Of a stretch of 43,169 nucleotides of DNA, positions 18,058 through 27,208 are shown one piece after another. The position numbers and the translations under genes are program-made. Origin of the DNA: Desulfobacteraceae bacterium (GTDB lineage: Bacteria; Desulfobacterota; DSM-4660; Desulfatiglandales; Desulfatiglandaceae); assembly GCA_016783065.1 (NCBI GenBank), contig JADHXI010000008.1, forward strand, positions 1-43,169, in the 5' to 3' direction. Under the pieces are notes generated by a model. That model had not been told where the DNA came from, did not search any database, and saw only the letters and a program-made list of their open reading frames with translations. Numbering within the stretch: position 1 is the first letter of the stretch; every line of letters starts with the position of its first letter.

Positions 18058-18960
18058 TCAATCGGATCTTCTGCCAATGAAGGATGGAAGCTCTTGTTCC
18101 TTTTTTCCTTGGAACATGCAGTGTTTGGTTTCCCCTTTGGAGAACTGCTTGTCCGGGGATGTAAGGGTGCTTGGTGTTGTTGGCAGACAATTGCTGCATA
18201 ATGATTTCTTTGGCCGAAGCGGCGGTTCACCTTTTATGGACTCTATAAGTTGGATGGCCTGGTCCAGCTTTTCTTTTTCTCCTTCGGCTGCCAGGACTAC
18301 CGACCCCTCTGAGCCATTTACGCCGCCACTTCCAATGTGAACCGCCTCAAGACCGAAAAGGACCTGGAATGCTTCCACCTCGGTGATTACCTTCGCATTT
18401 ACGATGGGTAACATCCCTATCTTGATCCCCATGCAGTAATACAAGGTATCCTGTCCCACGTGTTGTGCCGCCTTTCTCACGCAAGGAACCAGTTTTTCAA
18501 GGCCTACTGGGACAACCAGCTGAATGCCTCTGGCGCTGAGGATGCCATAGGCAAAACCAATGGTGCCGGCCGAAGGATGGGCGACATACACCCCCGCGTT
18601 TCCTGCCGGATCGACGGCATTTGCGCCTTTGATAAACACCGAACCGGCACCGAACCCTTCAAGGGTCTCTTCCATCGTCAATGCGGGTGGGACGAGTTTA
18701 CCTTTCCGGACCACAATCATGGGTGGTTTTTCTTCCGCCTGTGTTATGCACAGGATACTGTTGATCACCTCTCCCGAAAGAAACTTGTCCGGTTCGGGGC
18801 ATTGCCCAAGGATTTCTTGGGCCACGCGCACATTGGTGGAACCGTGTGCGATCAAGATACTTTCATTTTCCTTGGCCTTAGTGACCTCCGGCAACCGGGA
18901 AACAGCCTTTGCAATAAATCGTTTGGATTCAGGGGGCGCAAACACGAATAAGGCCCGCAT
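18058..18960 (-). CDS. Conserved protein of unknown function
   Basis: 300-codon ORF from ATG 18960 (MRALFVFAPPESKRF...) with GAAAGGAG RBS; Gly-rich motifs GAGSVFIKGANAVDPAGNAGVYVAHPSAGTIGFAYGIL. Confidence 0.75.
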   Translation of the reverse strand: MRALFVFAPPESKRFIAKAVSRLPEVTKAKENESILIAHGSTNVRVAQEILGQCPEPDKFLSGEVINSILCITQAEEKPPMIVVRKGKLVPPALTMEETLEGFGAGSVFIKGANAVDPAGNAGVYVAHPSAGTIGFAYGILSARGIQLVVPVGLEKLVPCVRKAAQHVGQDTLYYCMGIKIGMLPIVNAKVITEVEAFQVLFGLEAVHIGSGGVNGSEGSVVLAAEGEKEKLDQAIQLIESIKGEPPLRPKKSLCSNCLPTTPSTLTSPDKQFSKGETKHCMFQGKKEQELPSFIGRRSD

Positions 18961-19057
18961 TACGTTCTCCTTTCTTATCTCTGGGGCATGCATTTCCTAT
19001 TCAAAAACGGTGCAGGGGAGGGACATGGACGTGTACAAGGATACCCGCCATATGTGC

Positions 19058-20200
19058 TCATTCCACAAGCCCTGCGGCAATAGCTACCAGTCTTACCAGG
19101 TTTGTAATATGCAGTCCTGCTTCGCTCTCCGAACTTAAGGCTCGCGTTAAGGTGCCATGGCAACGGGGGCATCCGGTTGCCAGTGTGGATGCGCCTGTGG
19201 CCCTGGCCTCCTCAAGCCTCAGAAGGGCAACTTTGTCGGCCAGATCCGGGCGTGTGACCGGCAACATGCCACCGGCTCCACAACAGTTGGCCAGTTTCCT
19301 GTTGCTCTCCATCTCTTTGAGTTCAACCTCCAATATGGCGCTCAGAATTTTTCTTGGAGAGTCCGACTCTTCGCAGTATCGGGCCAGGGCACAGGGATCA
19401 TGGTAGGTCAGGGGATCTGAGATCTTCCGCGTGACCTTGAGTTGGCCCGATTCTATCCATTCTGCCAGTAAGCTCACAACAGGAATGACCTTTATGCCCT
19501 TCAGATCGCCTCCGAAACGCCCAGTTCGGGTCAGAAGCATGCGATAGCAATCCGCATCCAGGACAACCACCGTCGAAGCCCCTGAGGCCCTGATTCTGTC
19601 GGCGATAGTTACGGAGAATTCTCTCGTCCCCTCAAGATCCCCCAATTGATAAAGAGGCCACCCACAACAAGGCTCTTTCGGCAGAACCTGGAATTTGATG
19701 CCCACGTGATTAAATATCCTGCCCGTATCTGCAATGGTATCTCCTTCAGATTCCCGCGACCCACATCCACAGAAAAGAAGCATATTTGCTTTGGATTCTG
19801 TGGCTACACCCTCCTTCGAGAGGACTTCTGATGGGCTCAGGCCCCTCCCGCGACCGGCGTGCAGGTCTTCGATAAACCTGACGGCCTCCACAGGCGCCAG
19901 TCCCTTTTTAAAGATCTTGGCCCGAGCATCCAGGACCAGCTCTTCATGGTCGTAATTTCCCACGCACCACTCCCGGATTAATCCGTCATTTTGGGTCGTG
20001 TACATGATCTCGGCGACCGTTTCATCCCAATCCAGGAGCCCTTGATCCAGGGCGAACAGGATGGCTCCCCGTCCCCGGGGAGCGTAAGATTCCCTGCAGA
20101 CCAATTGAGCCACACGGTCCGCCACATTGCACATGGGACAATGCCGGCAAGCCCGGATTGTTTCAGTCCTCTCTTCCTCACTTAGAAACATCGATCTCAT
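19058..20200 (-). CDS. (Fe-S)-binding heterodisulfide-reductase-like protein (GlcF/HdrD/LutA CCG domains)
   Basis: CRHCPMCNVADRVAQLVC, FCGCGSRE, PCCGWPLYQLGD, NCCGAGG, ATGCPRCHGTL. Confidence 0.85.
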   Translation of the reverse strand: MRSMFLSEEERTETIRACRHCPMCNVADRVAQLVCRESYAPRGRGAILFALDQGLLDWDETVAEIMYTTQNDGLIREWCVGNYDHEELVLDARAKIFKKGLAPVEAVRFIEDLHAGRGRGLSPSEVLSKEGVATESKANMLLFCGCGSRESEGDTIADTGRIFNHVGIKFQVLPKEPCCGWPLYQLGDLEGTREFSVTIADRIRASGASTVVVLDADCYRMLLTRTGRFGGDLKGIKVIPVVSLLAEWIESGQLKVTRKISDPLTYHDPCALARYCEESDSPRKILSAILEVELKEMESNRKLANCCGAGGMLPVTRPDLADKVALLRLEEARATGASTLATGCPRCHGTLTRALSSESEAGLHITNLVRLVAIAAGLVE

Positions 20201-20254
20201 CTTCCTTTCACCTGTTGTGTCCGTGATGGGCTTAAACTTAGTTCGCTTCGCTCA

Positions 20255-20598
20255 CAATTGGCCTCCGGCCCGTAGGGACTACGCCCCGGAGGGAACAATG
20301 GAATAGTGGAATGTTGGAATAATGGGTTTTGGGGAATTGACGGAATGGTTTATCGGGAAAATCAAGTTGATAAAGCATGAGAGAAATGAGAAATCCCGAT
20401 CTAATTCATTCGGTAGAAAACGAATTTACATCATTCCATTATTCTCTCCGAGCCGGAGGCTTTACCCTCTGGCCTGGAAGCCCTACGGGCTGGAAGCGGA
20501 GCCGGAGGCCACCATTCCATTATTCCATGTGTGAGGCAAGACTGCCAAGCCTCACTAAATATCTACAATTTCAATGGGTTGTAGAATTTCTGAGACGT
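20255..20598. repeat. Family A long intergenic repeat, copy 2 (with extra nested GC-rich insertion)
   Basis: Same orientation as 15743-16037; extra GC-rich segment inserted at CATTATTC (about 20434-20520). Abuts the stop codon of the 20599 gene. Confidence 0.93.
20262..20292. repeat. 31-bp GC-rich palindrome (P3)
   Basis: CCTCCGGCCCGTAGGGACTACGCCCCGGAGG. Confidence 0.8.
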
Positions 20599-22095
20599 TT
20601 ACTTACATCGACGGATAAACCCCAATTTTCCCGGATTCATGATGCCGAGCGGATCCAGGAGATCTTTTATCCCTTGCAGCACCGGCCACGCCGCCCCGTA
20701 TTGCTCGGGCATCAGCCAGCCGAGCTTAAAACCAATGCCATGGTGATCATTGAGGATACCGCCGTGCTGGATGGACGTCCGAGCTGCTTTGCCCCAGATT
20801 TCGGTGTGGAGCTGAAGCGCTTCGTGGGGATCCTGCGGCGGTTTTTCAATGATGAACCGGTCATAGACCATTACGCCCCACGGGAACCAGTGGGAAAAGT
20901 GACCGATATACGTCGCGCCCCACTCTTTGAACCCTTCCTCAATGACACGTTTTTTCGCTACATAGATATCGTGAATTCGGTCAAAGGTGGCGGTCGTCTC
21001 CACCGTTCCGAACATCTGGGGCAACATCAAATTTAGCGGTGGAAAGTAGAAGTCATATCGGTGTTTCCACCAATGCTCCCCCAGGTCAGGCCCCAGGTCT
21101 TTTCCGTTCAATTCCGAACAGATGTCGTGGATGGTTCTCATTTCCAGGTCCACAGATTCCTTATCCCCGTCAGATCCGACGACCATGTAGGAGCCCGCCA
21201 CATCGAGACCGAGAACCCGTTTCACAATCCGTTGTGTTGAGTTTTCGTCGTATAGGCGTATGGTGCAAGGTCTGAGACGCCGGGTCATGATGCGGCGGCC
21301 TGCTTCTAGTCCCTTTCGTATGTCATCAAAGAGATAAGCGCGCCAGCGCCGCTCTTCCGGAATAGGATCCAGCCGCATGGTGATTTCCGTAATGACCCCC
21401 AGAGTTCCCTCGGAACCCACAAACAACTGCAACAGGTCGGGTCCGCATGCGTGGCTCGGGACCGGAAGGGTTCGGATCACCTCACCCGAGGGCAGAGCTA
21501 TCTCCATACTGATGACCATATCCTCTGCTTTTCCGTATTTTGTGGAAAGGGTTCCCGAGCCCCGGGCGGCCACATATCCTCCTACTGTGGCGCCATATTG
21601 CGAAGCAGGGTAATGAGCCAGCGTAAAACCCTTTTTGTTGACCGTCCATTCAAGGTGCTGGCCATTGACCCCGGGCTGGACGGTGACGGCAAGGGATTCT
21701 TCGTCAATCTTGATGATATGGTTCATCTTTTTTACATCAAGGAGTATCCCTCCATAAAGAGGCACTGTCCCGCCCTGGGACCCTGTTCCTCCGCCATAAG
21801 GGATCACTGGAATTCCATGCCGTGAGGCCATTTTTAGCAAACGGGAGATTTCACCCGCAGATTCGGGAAAAACGATCCATTCTGGCCTGGGAGGTTTCAG
21901 GCCACTATCCAACCATATCTGGGGAACCAGATAGACATCCATACCGTAGGCAACCCGTTCCGCTTCTTGGACAGTGACATCGTCATGGCCAACGATATCC
22001 ATGATTTCATTTGTGATTACATCGAAGAGAAGGTTCTTTGACATCTCCAATTCCTGTTTCCTCCATTGATATCTCGTAGGCGTTCGAGGGTTCAA
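20599..22095 (-). CDS. FAD-binding oxidoreductase (GlcD / FAD-linked oxidase C family)
   Basis: PRPEWIVFPESAGEISRLLKMASRHGIPVIPYGGGTGSQGGTVPLYGGILLDVKKMNHI; C-terminal NDHHGIGFKLGWL...LLDPLGIMNPGKLG. Confidence 0.93.
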   Translation of the reverse strand: MNPRTPTRYQWRKQELEMSKNLLFDVITNEIMDIVGHDDVTVQEAERVAYGMDVYLVPQIWLDSGLKPPRPEWIVFPESAGEISRLLKMASRHGIPVIPYGGGTGSQGGTVPLYGGILLDVKKMNHIIKIDEESLAVTVQPGVNGQHLEWTVNKKGFTLAHYPASQYGATVGGYVAARGSGTLSTKYGKAEDMVISMEIALPSGEVIRTLPVPSHACGPDLLQLFVGSEGTLGVITEITMRLDPIPEERRWRAYLFDDIRKGLEAGRRIMTRRLRPCTIRLYDENSTQRIVKRVLGLDVAGSYMVVGSDGDKESVDLEMRTIHDICSELNGKDLGPDLGEHWWKHRYDFYFPPLNLMLPQMFGTVETTATFDRIHDIYVAKKRVIEEGFKEWGATYIGHFSHWFPWGVMVYDRFIIEKPPQDPHEALQLHTEIWGKAARTSIQHGGILNDHHGIGFKLGWLMPEQYGAAWPVLQGIKDLLDPLGIMNPGKLGFIRRCK

Positions 22096-22349
22096 AGGTT
22101 CAGGGGTTCAGGGTTCCATTCTCGTCCCCGGACTGCATTTGGGATGCGTATTTACGAGAAAAGCGTCAGCTTCGTCAGGCCTAATCCAAAATTTGGAGCC
22201 AAATTGGCAATTACTTGGGAAATCAGCATTTTTAACGAGGACTTCGGGTCTTCAATACCTTCTTTGTCCTTAACCCTGAACGTTGAACCCCGTCCGCCTC
22301 GCCTGAGCGAGAGCGATGGCGGGCAGGCCTGAACCTGTGAACAGGTTAC
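22076..22349. repeat. Family B long intergenic repeat, copy 1
   Basis: GTAGGCGTTC...GGGTTCAAAGGTTCAGGGGTTCAGGGTTCCATTCTCGTCCCCGGACTGCATTTGG...TTAACCCTGAACGTTGAACC...TGAACCTGTGAACAGG. Near-identical core to 31326-31559. Confidence 0.95.
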
Positions 22350-22373
22350 GATATCTCTTATATCACGCCATTG

Positions 22374-23270
22374 CTAAACCCGATTGGTCCACTCCCGATT
22401 TTTGACCTCCACCTTCACCTTCTCAAGTTCTTTGAGTGCCCGGCCAAGGTGTTCTCCAAAACGACAGTTTGCCTCATCACCCTTTTCTTTGCTTGCCCGC
22501 AACGGGTTTCCGATGAGGCCAGTGTCGGAAAATTCCCGGTGTTCCATGGGAAAGACAAAGTAATTGTAGCCTTCGAACTCCACGTTGGGAGTCCCGTCTT
22601 TCTTCAAAAAGGCATCCGGTAGGAAAGGTGGGGTTCTTGTCCGCTCGCTCTTTATGGCCCGATCCATTCGAACCAGTTTTTCATCCACAGACATTACCTG
22701 AGATGTTTCCAGTTCACCGGCATGCCACCCGGGCGTCTCTTCAGGAGGACCTTCCAGGACGTCTTCCACAATCCCGAGATAGTTCTCAGCCCAGGGTTTG
22801 CAGACGCCGATCAGGGCACCTGTATCGTATTTGAGGCTGCGCATCAGCGGGTCAATGATTTTCATATTCGACGCATGACCCACTACCATCATGATCTTAT
22901 TGAACCCATGGTGGATCAAACTGCGGCAGATGTCGTACATCATGTTGCGCCAGGTTTCTGCACGCACCGTGCAGGTGCCAAGGCCCTGGTTGGGAGGTCC
23001 CATATGATGGGGGCTGTACCCGACCCAGAGTTGGGGGGTGTACAGCACCTGGGCATATTCACCCGCAATCTTGGTGATGGCTTCACAGTGGAGGCTGTCT
23101 GTCAGCAACGGGCAATGATAGGAGTGCTGTTCCAGGCTGGCAACAGGCACCATCACGATATCTTTTTCCTTCAAATACTCCTGGATGTCAGGGTAGCACA
23201 GATGTCCCATGTTCCATGTTGAAAAGTCAAGCGCCATCGTTTTCATCTCCTTTCGTTGGTTCGTGCCCAT
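22374..23270 (-). CDS. Creatininase family protein
   Basis: VMVPVASLEQHSYHCPLLTDSLHCEAI...VGYSPHHMGPP...FNKIMMVVGHASNMK...GWHAGELETSQVM. Confidence 0.9.
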   Translation of the reverse strand: MGTNQRKEMKTMALDFSTWNMGHLCYPDIQEYLKEKDIVMVPVASLEQHSYHCPLLTDSLHCEAITKIAGEYAQVLYTPQLWVGYSPHHMGPPNQGLGTCTVRAETWRNMMYDICRSLIHHGFNKIMMVVGHASNMKIIDPLMRSLKYDTGALIGVCKPWAENYLGIVEDVLEGPPEETPGWHAGELETSQVMSVDEKLVRMDRAIKSERTRTPPFLPDAFLKKDGTPNVEFEGYNYFVFPMEHREFSDTGLIGNPLRASKEKGDEANCRFGEHLGRALKELEKVKVEVKNREWTNRV

Positions 23271-23365
23271 CCATAAATGGCCATTTTCCGCAATCTCTGC
23301 GTCAGTTCGGATTTTAATCCTCGAAATACTTCAATGTATTCCTGTGGTTAAAATTCTCATCTTCC

Positions 23366-23396
23366 CCTCCGGGCCGTAGGCCCTATGGGCCGGAGG
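23366..23396. repeat. 31-bp GC-rich palindrome (P4)
   Basis: CCTCCGGGCCGTAGGCCCTATGGGCCGGAGG. Confidence 0.85.
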
Positions 23397-23412
23397 CTTG
23401 ACCTTGCGAAAA

Positions 23413-24687
23413 CTAGCTCATTTCTGGATGGACACTAGTTGATTTTGCAGACCCTTTTGCCATGACCTCCTGGAACGCCGCAAAGATCCGGTCGGCAAAG
23501 GGTTCCTCATTGATATGCATTTCTTCTTCGATCACGGGAATATGGGGCTTTAAGGATTTCTTGAGGGTTTCAAAAAAGGCTTGATCCCCTTCCGGATCGT
23601 ATGTGCTGCCACCTTCCAGCCCGCCGATGCTCATGCCCAGCAACGGCAGCAAGACGATTATAGGACCTGTGGCTGCATTCACCTTTCTCGCCAACCTGGA
23701 GGCGATCTCCTTCATTTCCTCCACATTGGGTCGGATCAGAGTAAACGCTGGGTTATGGTAGTATTTTTTACGGTCATGCCATTTCTCCGGGACCGTATCC
23801 GGCGCTCCCAGGGCAAAAAAGTCCTGGCACCCTGGGACAATTACCTGAGGGATGCCGAGTTTACCTGCAGCTTCCAGCCTTTGGGGACCCGCGTCGTGAA
23901 ATCCTCCCAACAGGTTGTCTGTCAGTTCATTGGTACAAAGATCCACCACACCGCAGAAAAACCCGCGGCCAATCATATCCTCCATGACCTGGCCGCCTAC
24001 ACCACTGGTATGGAAGATGATCGGCACATACCCTGCCTTTTCCAGCCTCTGGAAGATAAATCTCATGGCCTTGTCGGTGGTGCCCAAGGTTGTGATAGGT
24101 ACCAAGTTATCCCCTTTAACTTCCATTGGCTTGTATTGATGCACCATACCGGAGATGGCGGCCCCGGCATTATTAAAAACGGACCGGCTGATGTCATTTA
24201 GGCCGGCAATATCCAGGAGGGAATGCATGACCATGATGTCGCGTATACCCACAAAAGGGCCGAAAGATCGCACACCACTTGCCAACGGCGTGATAATGAC
24301 CTTTGGAAAACCGGGCGGGAGAACTTGCATGGCAGCTGCAGCCATTACACTCCCCTCGGCCCCACCGAGCGAGATCGCCCCATGAATGCGGCCTTGTTGA
24401 AACAACCGGGCTGTAATGACCTTGGCTCCCCTTAGCATTTCATCGACCGCCTCACCCCGGCTGGGTTTTTTTCTTACCTCTTCCAACGTAGTGTCGGCGG
24501 CCTTTGCTGTTTCGGATGCTGCAATATCAGGGGTAATACCCTTTGGCTCCCCAAGGATCCCCGTGTCCAGGATAACCACATCGAGATCCTTTTCCTCGAT
24601 GCGATTCTTGAGGTAGATAACCTCTTCGCTCTTTGTATCCATGGTCGCTATAATCAGCGCGGCTTTTTTCTTTTCGCCAGCACCCAT
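23413..24687 (-). CDS. Tm-1-like ATP-binding domain / UPF0261 family protein
   Basis: AALIIATMDTKSEEVIYLKNRIEEKDLDVVILDTGILG...GAISLGGAEGSVMAAAAMQVLPPGFPKVIITPLASG. Start set to ATG 24687 (MGAGEKKK) with GGAGG RBS; the ORF track's 24702 is a TTG. Confidence 0.9.
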   Translation of the reverse strand: MGAGEKKKAALIIATMDTKSEEVIYLKNRIEEKDLDVVILDTGILGEPKGITPDIAASETAKAADTTLEEVRKKPSRGEAVDEMLRGAKVITARLFQQGRIHGAISLGGAEGSVMAAAAMQVLPPGFPKVIITPLASGVRSFGPFVGIRDIMVMHSLLDIAGLNDISRSVFNNAGAAISGMVHQYKPMEVKGDNLVPITTLGTTDKAMRFIFQRLEKAGYVPIIFHTSGVGGQVMEDMIGRGFFCGVVDLCTNELTDNLLGGFHDAGPQRLEAAGKLGIPQVIVPGCQDFFALGAPDTVPEKWHDRKKYYHNPAFTLIRPNVEEMKEIASRLARKVNAATGPIIVLLPLLGMSIGGLEGGSTYDPEGDQAFFETLKKSLKPHIPVIEEEMHINEEPFADRIFAAFQEVMAKGSAKSTSVHPEMS

Positions 24688-24843
24688 CTCTGTGTCCTCC
24701 AAATCCTTTCGCTATCAAGATTTATCCATACACATATGCCAAAACCCCGGAAAATAGTAAAGGGGCTTTATTTTCGATATGGAAAAACTGGTCCTCCGGG
24801 CCAGGTCAGAGCAAAACGGCTCTGCCTTTGTATGATTTGACAC

Positions 24844-24988
24844 GGAGTATTGGAGTTGTGGAGTATTGGAGTATTGAAACATTGTAGGAGGCGGTAATTT
24901 TTTCCGAAACAGCAACTGTTTTGTGCAATCAATCATTTTTTTCAAGGTTCTCTATCAGCACTCCAACACTCCAGTACTCCAACACTCC
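24844..24988. repeat. Family E element: GGAGTATT-unit inverted arms with an ~80-bp core
   Basis: Left GGAGTATTGGAGTTGTGGAGTATTGGAGTATTG (24844-24876); right GCACTCCAACACTCCAGTACTCCAACACTCC (24958-24988). Confidence 0.85.
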
Positions 24989-25052
24989 TTAAGACATTCA
25001 AATTTTAGCAGACTAAATCCCCTCCGGGGATAACCAAAGCCGGGTCCTCTGG

Positions 25053-27119
25053 TCATGTGATCTTTAATATCTTCTCTCCATCGGCTAAATAGAATTCAAA
25101 TCCAAATACCTCAACCTTGTGGCCATCTCTTTTCCCGACTTTGAAAGGGAGGTTGTTTACCTTGCGGCTGTCAAGCCTCTTCAGGGCCTTGTCCAACTTG
25201 TGGGCTTCCAGCCTCGTTAATTGCAGGTCAAGGAGTTCCCCGGCCCGTTCGTTGTCTTGTTCAAAACCAAACCGGGCAGAGTCCCTGCCATCTTCTTTCC
25301 ATAGTACTGCACAGAGCTTCATCCATTTTATTCTGTTGGGAATGCTGAGGCATTTCATGGTGTGAAAACCGTTTACGAACTTGACCGCGGCAAGGAAGTC
25401 GACAAATATCCGACAGTCTTCTCTAAAAGACCCGGTCACGTCCCTCAACCGCACCTCTTTGTCTCCGTCCCGATCGAGTATTTCCGAATAGGCATTTCGC
25501 CGCGCCTCCGGGGTGAACTCAGCCTGAGCCCGGACAATAAGATCACGGATGGTTCTTCTCACGATCATGTAAAACATTCTGTTGCCAAAGCCAAAAGCCT
25601 CTTCCCTGTCACGATCGGTAAGGGTGGTGTCATATGCTACATGCAGGAGAAAAACTGCAAAGTCATCCAGAAAGGTCAGCGATTCGAGGATCTCACCAGA
25701 TGTCATATCATCTGTCTCAATATATCCTTTTCCCTCAAACGCGCCATCATCCGTTACCGTGACTGGCGGGTTTCTATCAGGCCAGTTCATGCTCTTTCCA
25801 TCCTTGGTCAATAGCCTTACTGAGTCCTCCTCTGCTATCTTGGTGCCGGGGTAGGGGATGGCAGCCGACACGGAAACATGCATCGTGGCAGGATTGTAAG
25901 GCGGGTGATCTCGCAAGAATATGGCCGATCTCAGGATACTCTGCCAATCCTGTCCAGGCAGCCCAATCAACATATAAAAGGTCGTGCTGATTTTGAGCGC
26001 CGCACACCAATCTCTCAACCTGGCTATCTGCTCAAGCGTGATTTTTTTGTCGAGGTTATCCAGGAGTTCCTGATCACCTGTCTCAACGCCGATTTGGATA
26101 AAGGTCAATCCTGCGTTCCTCATCCTCTTCAACAATTCAAGGTCCAGTTGACTGGCCCTTGTTTCCGCCGTCCATTCGAATTTTAACCCCGAGGTTTCTA
26201 TCAGTTGGCAAAGACGATTGATCCTTGATTTTCGATTCAGAAGTGTCTCTTGTACGACGGCGAATCTGCGAAAACCCCTTGCGTGCAGTTTCTTTATCTC
26301 TGCAAATAGGTTGTCGGCGCTTCGTTCTCTTATAAGTCCCTTGTGAACGGCCTTCTGGGCACAAAAAACACAATGATGCGGGCACCCTGATCCTGCGAAG
26401 AGGAAGACAACTTCCTTTTTATTCTTTATCGCGTCCTCAGGATCATCCAGGAAGAGATCCATACTGTCTGACGGGAAAGGGTAATCATCGAGGGAAAGGG
26501 CATGTTTTCGGGATGGATTCAGAATAATCTCCCCGGTCTCTTTTTTGTGGGCTATCCCGGAGACCATTGAAAGGTCACCATCCCCCCAAGTATTTAACCG
26601 CAGCGCAATCTCCGTAAGGGTCTCCACGCCTTCACCGATACACGCCACCTGATAGTCTGATTCCCTGAGATACTCTGCCGGAAGAACCGAGACATGCGGG
26701 CCACCAATAACCCGCAGCGCTTCAGGTGAGATCGCCTTTGCCGCACCAGCCAGTTCATTTGCCTCATCAAGCTGGGCACTGGTGGCTGTGACGCATATCA
26801 TCAGAGGATCAACTCTGTTTTCCCGTATGAACTGATTTAAATATGCTTTGATGGATAGCCTCTTCGGTTTGAGGGAGAGGTTTATTGCCTTGACATCAAA
26901 GGATGGGTAGTCCACCGGGTTTTCCAGGACAGCTTCTTTTCTTCCGGATACGACGGCAAATCTCTGGAGAAATGTTTTGTCTCTCAGGGCACTTGCCAGG
27001 GTACCCAGACTGAGGTAACCCCTGAGCCTGTCTTTTCTCTCATATCTCTCGGATCCCGTGGAGGGATTCACAAAAAGAACAGAAGGGTTCCTCTGTTTCC
27101 ATGAATCTGTCTCGGCCAT
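25053..27119 (-). CDS. B12-binding domain radical SAM protein
   Basis: GGPHVSVLPAEYLRESDYQVACIGEGVETLTEI B12-binding region; GSGCPHHCVFCAQKA (CxxxCxxC). Confidence 0.93.
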   Translation of the reverse strand: MAETDSWKQRNPSVLFVNPSTGSERYERKDRLRGYLSLGTLASALRDKTFLQRFAVVSGRKEAVLENPVDYPSFDVKAINLSLKPKRLSIKAYLNQFIRENRVDPLMICVTATSAQLDEANELAGAAKAISPEALRVIGGPHVSVLPAEYLRESDYQVACIGEGVETLTEIALRLNTWGDGDLSMVSGIAHKKETGEIILNPSRKHALSLDDYPFPSDSMDLFLDDPEDAIKNKKEVVFLFAGSGCPHHCVFCAQKAVHKGLIRERSADNLFAEIKKLHARGFRRFAVVQETLLNRKSRINRLCQLIETSGLKFEWTAETRASQLDLELLKRMRNAGLTFIQIGVETGDQELLDNLDKKITLEQIARLRDWCAALKISTTFYMLIGLPGQDWQSILRSAIFLRDHPPYNPATMHVSVSAAIPYPGTKIAEEDSVRLLTKDGKSMNWPDRNPPVTVTDDGAFEGKGYIETDDMTSGEILESLTFLDDFAVFLLHVAYDTTLTDRDREEAFGFGNRMFYMIVRRTIRDLIVRAQAEFTPEARRNAYSEILDRDGDKEVRLRDVTGSFREDCRIFVDFLAAVKFVNGFHTMKCLSIPNRIKWMKLCAVLWKEDGRDSARFGFEQDNERAGELLDLQLTRLEAHKLDKALKRLDSRKVNNLPFKVGKRDGHKVEVFGFEFYLADGEKILKIT

Positions 27120-27143
27120 TTTTTTGAAAATGCCTGAAAAGCG

Positions 27144-27171
27144 CCAACCCCGTAACGAATGACGGGGTTGG
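27144..27171. terminator. Perfect 10-bp stem-loop between two minus-strand genes
   Basis: CCAACCCCGT-aacgaatg-ACGGGGTTGG; downstream of the SDR at 27209-27955. Only a short T tract follows. Confidence 0.45.
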
Positions 27172-27208
27172 TAGGGGGTTATGGTGATGGAGAGTGACGT
27201 TTATGAGG

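Noticed and set aside
24715-24945. 76-aa minus-strand ORF
   Set aside because: Translates the GGAGTATT repeat arm (FQYSNTPQLQYSVSN); no evidence of coding.
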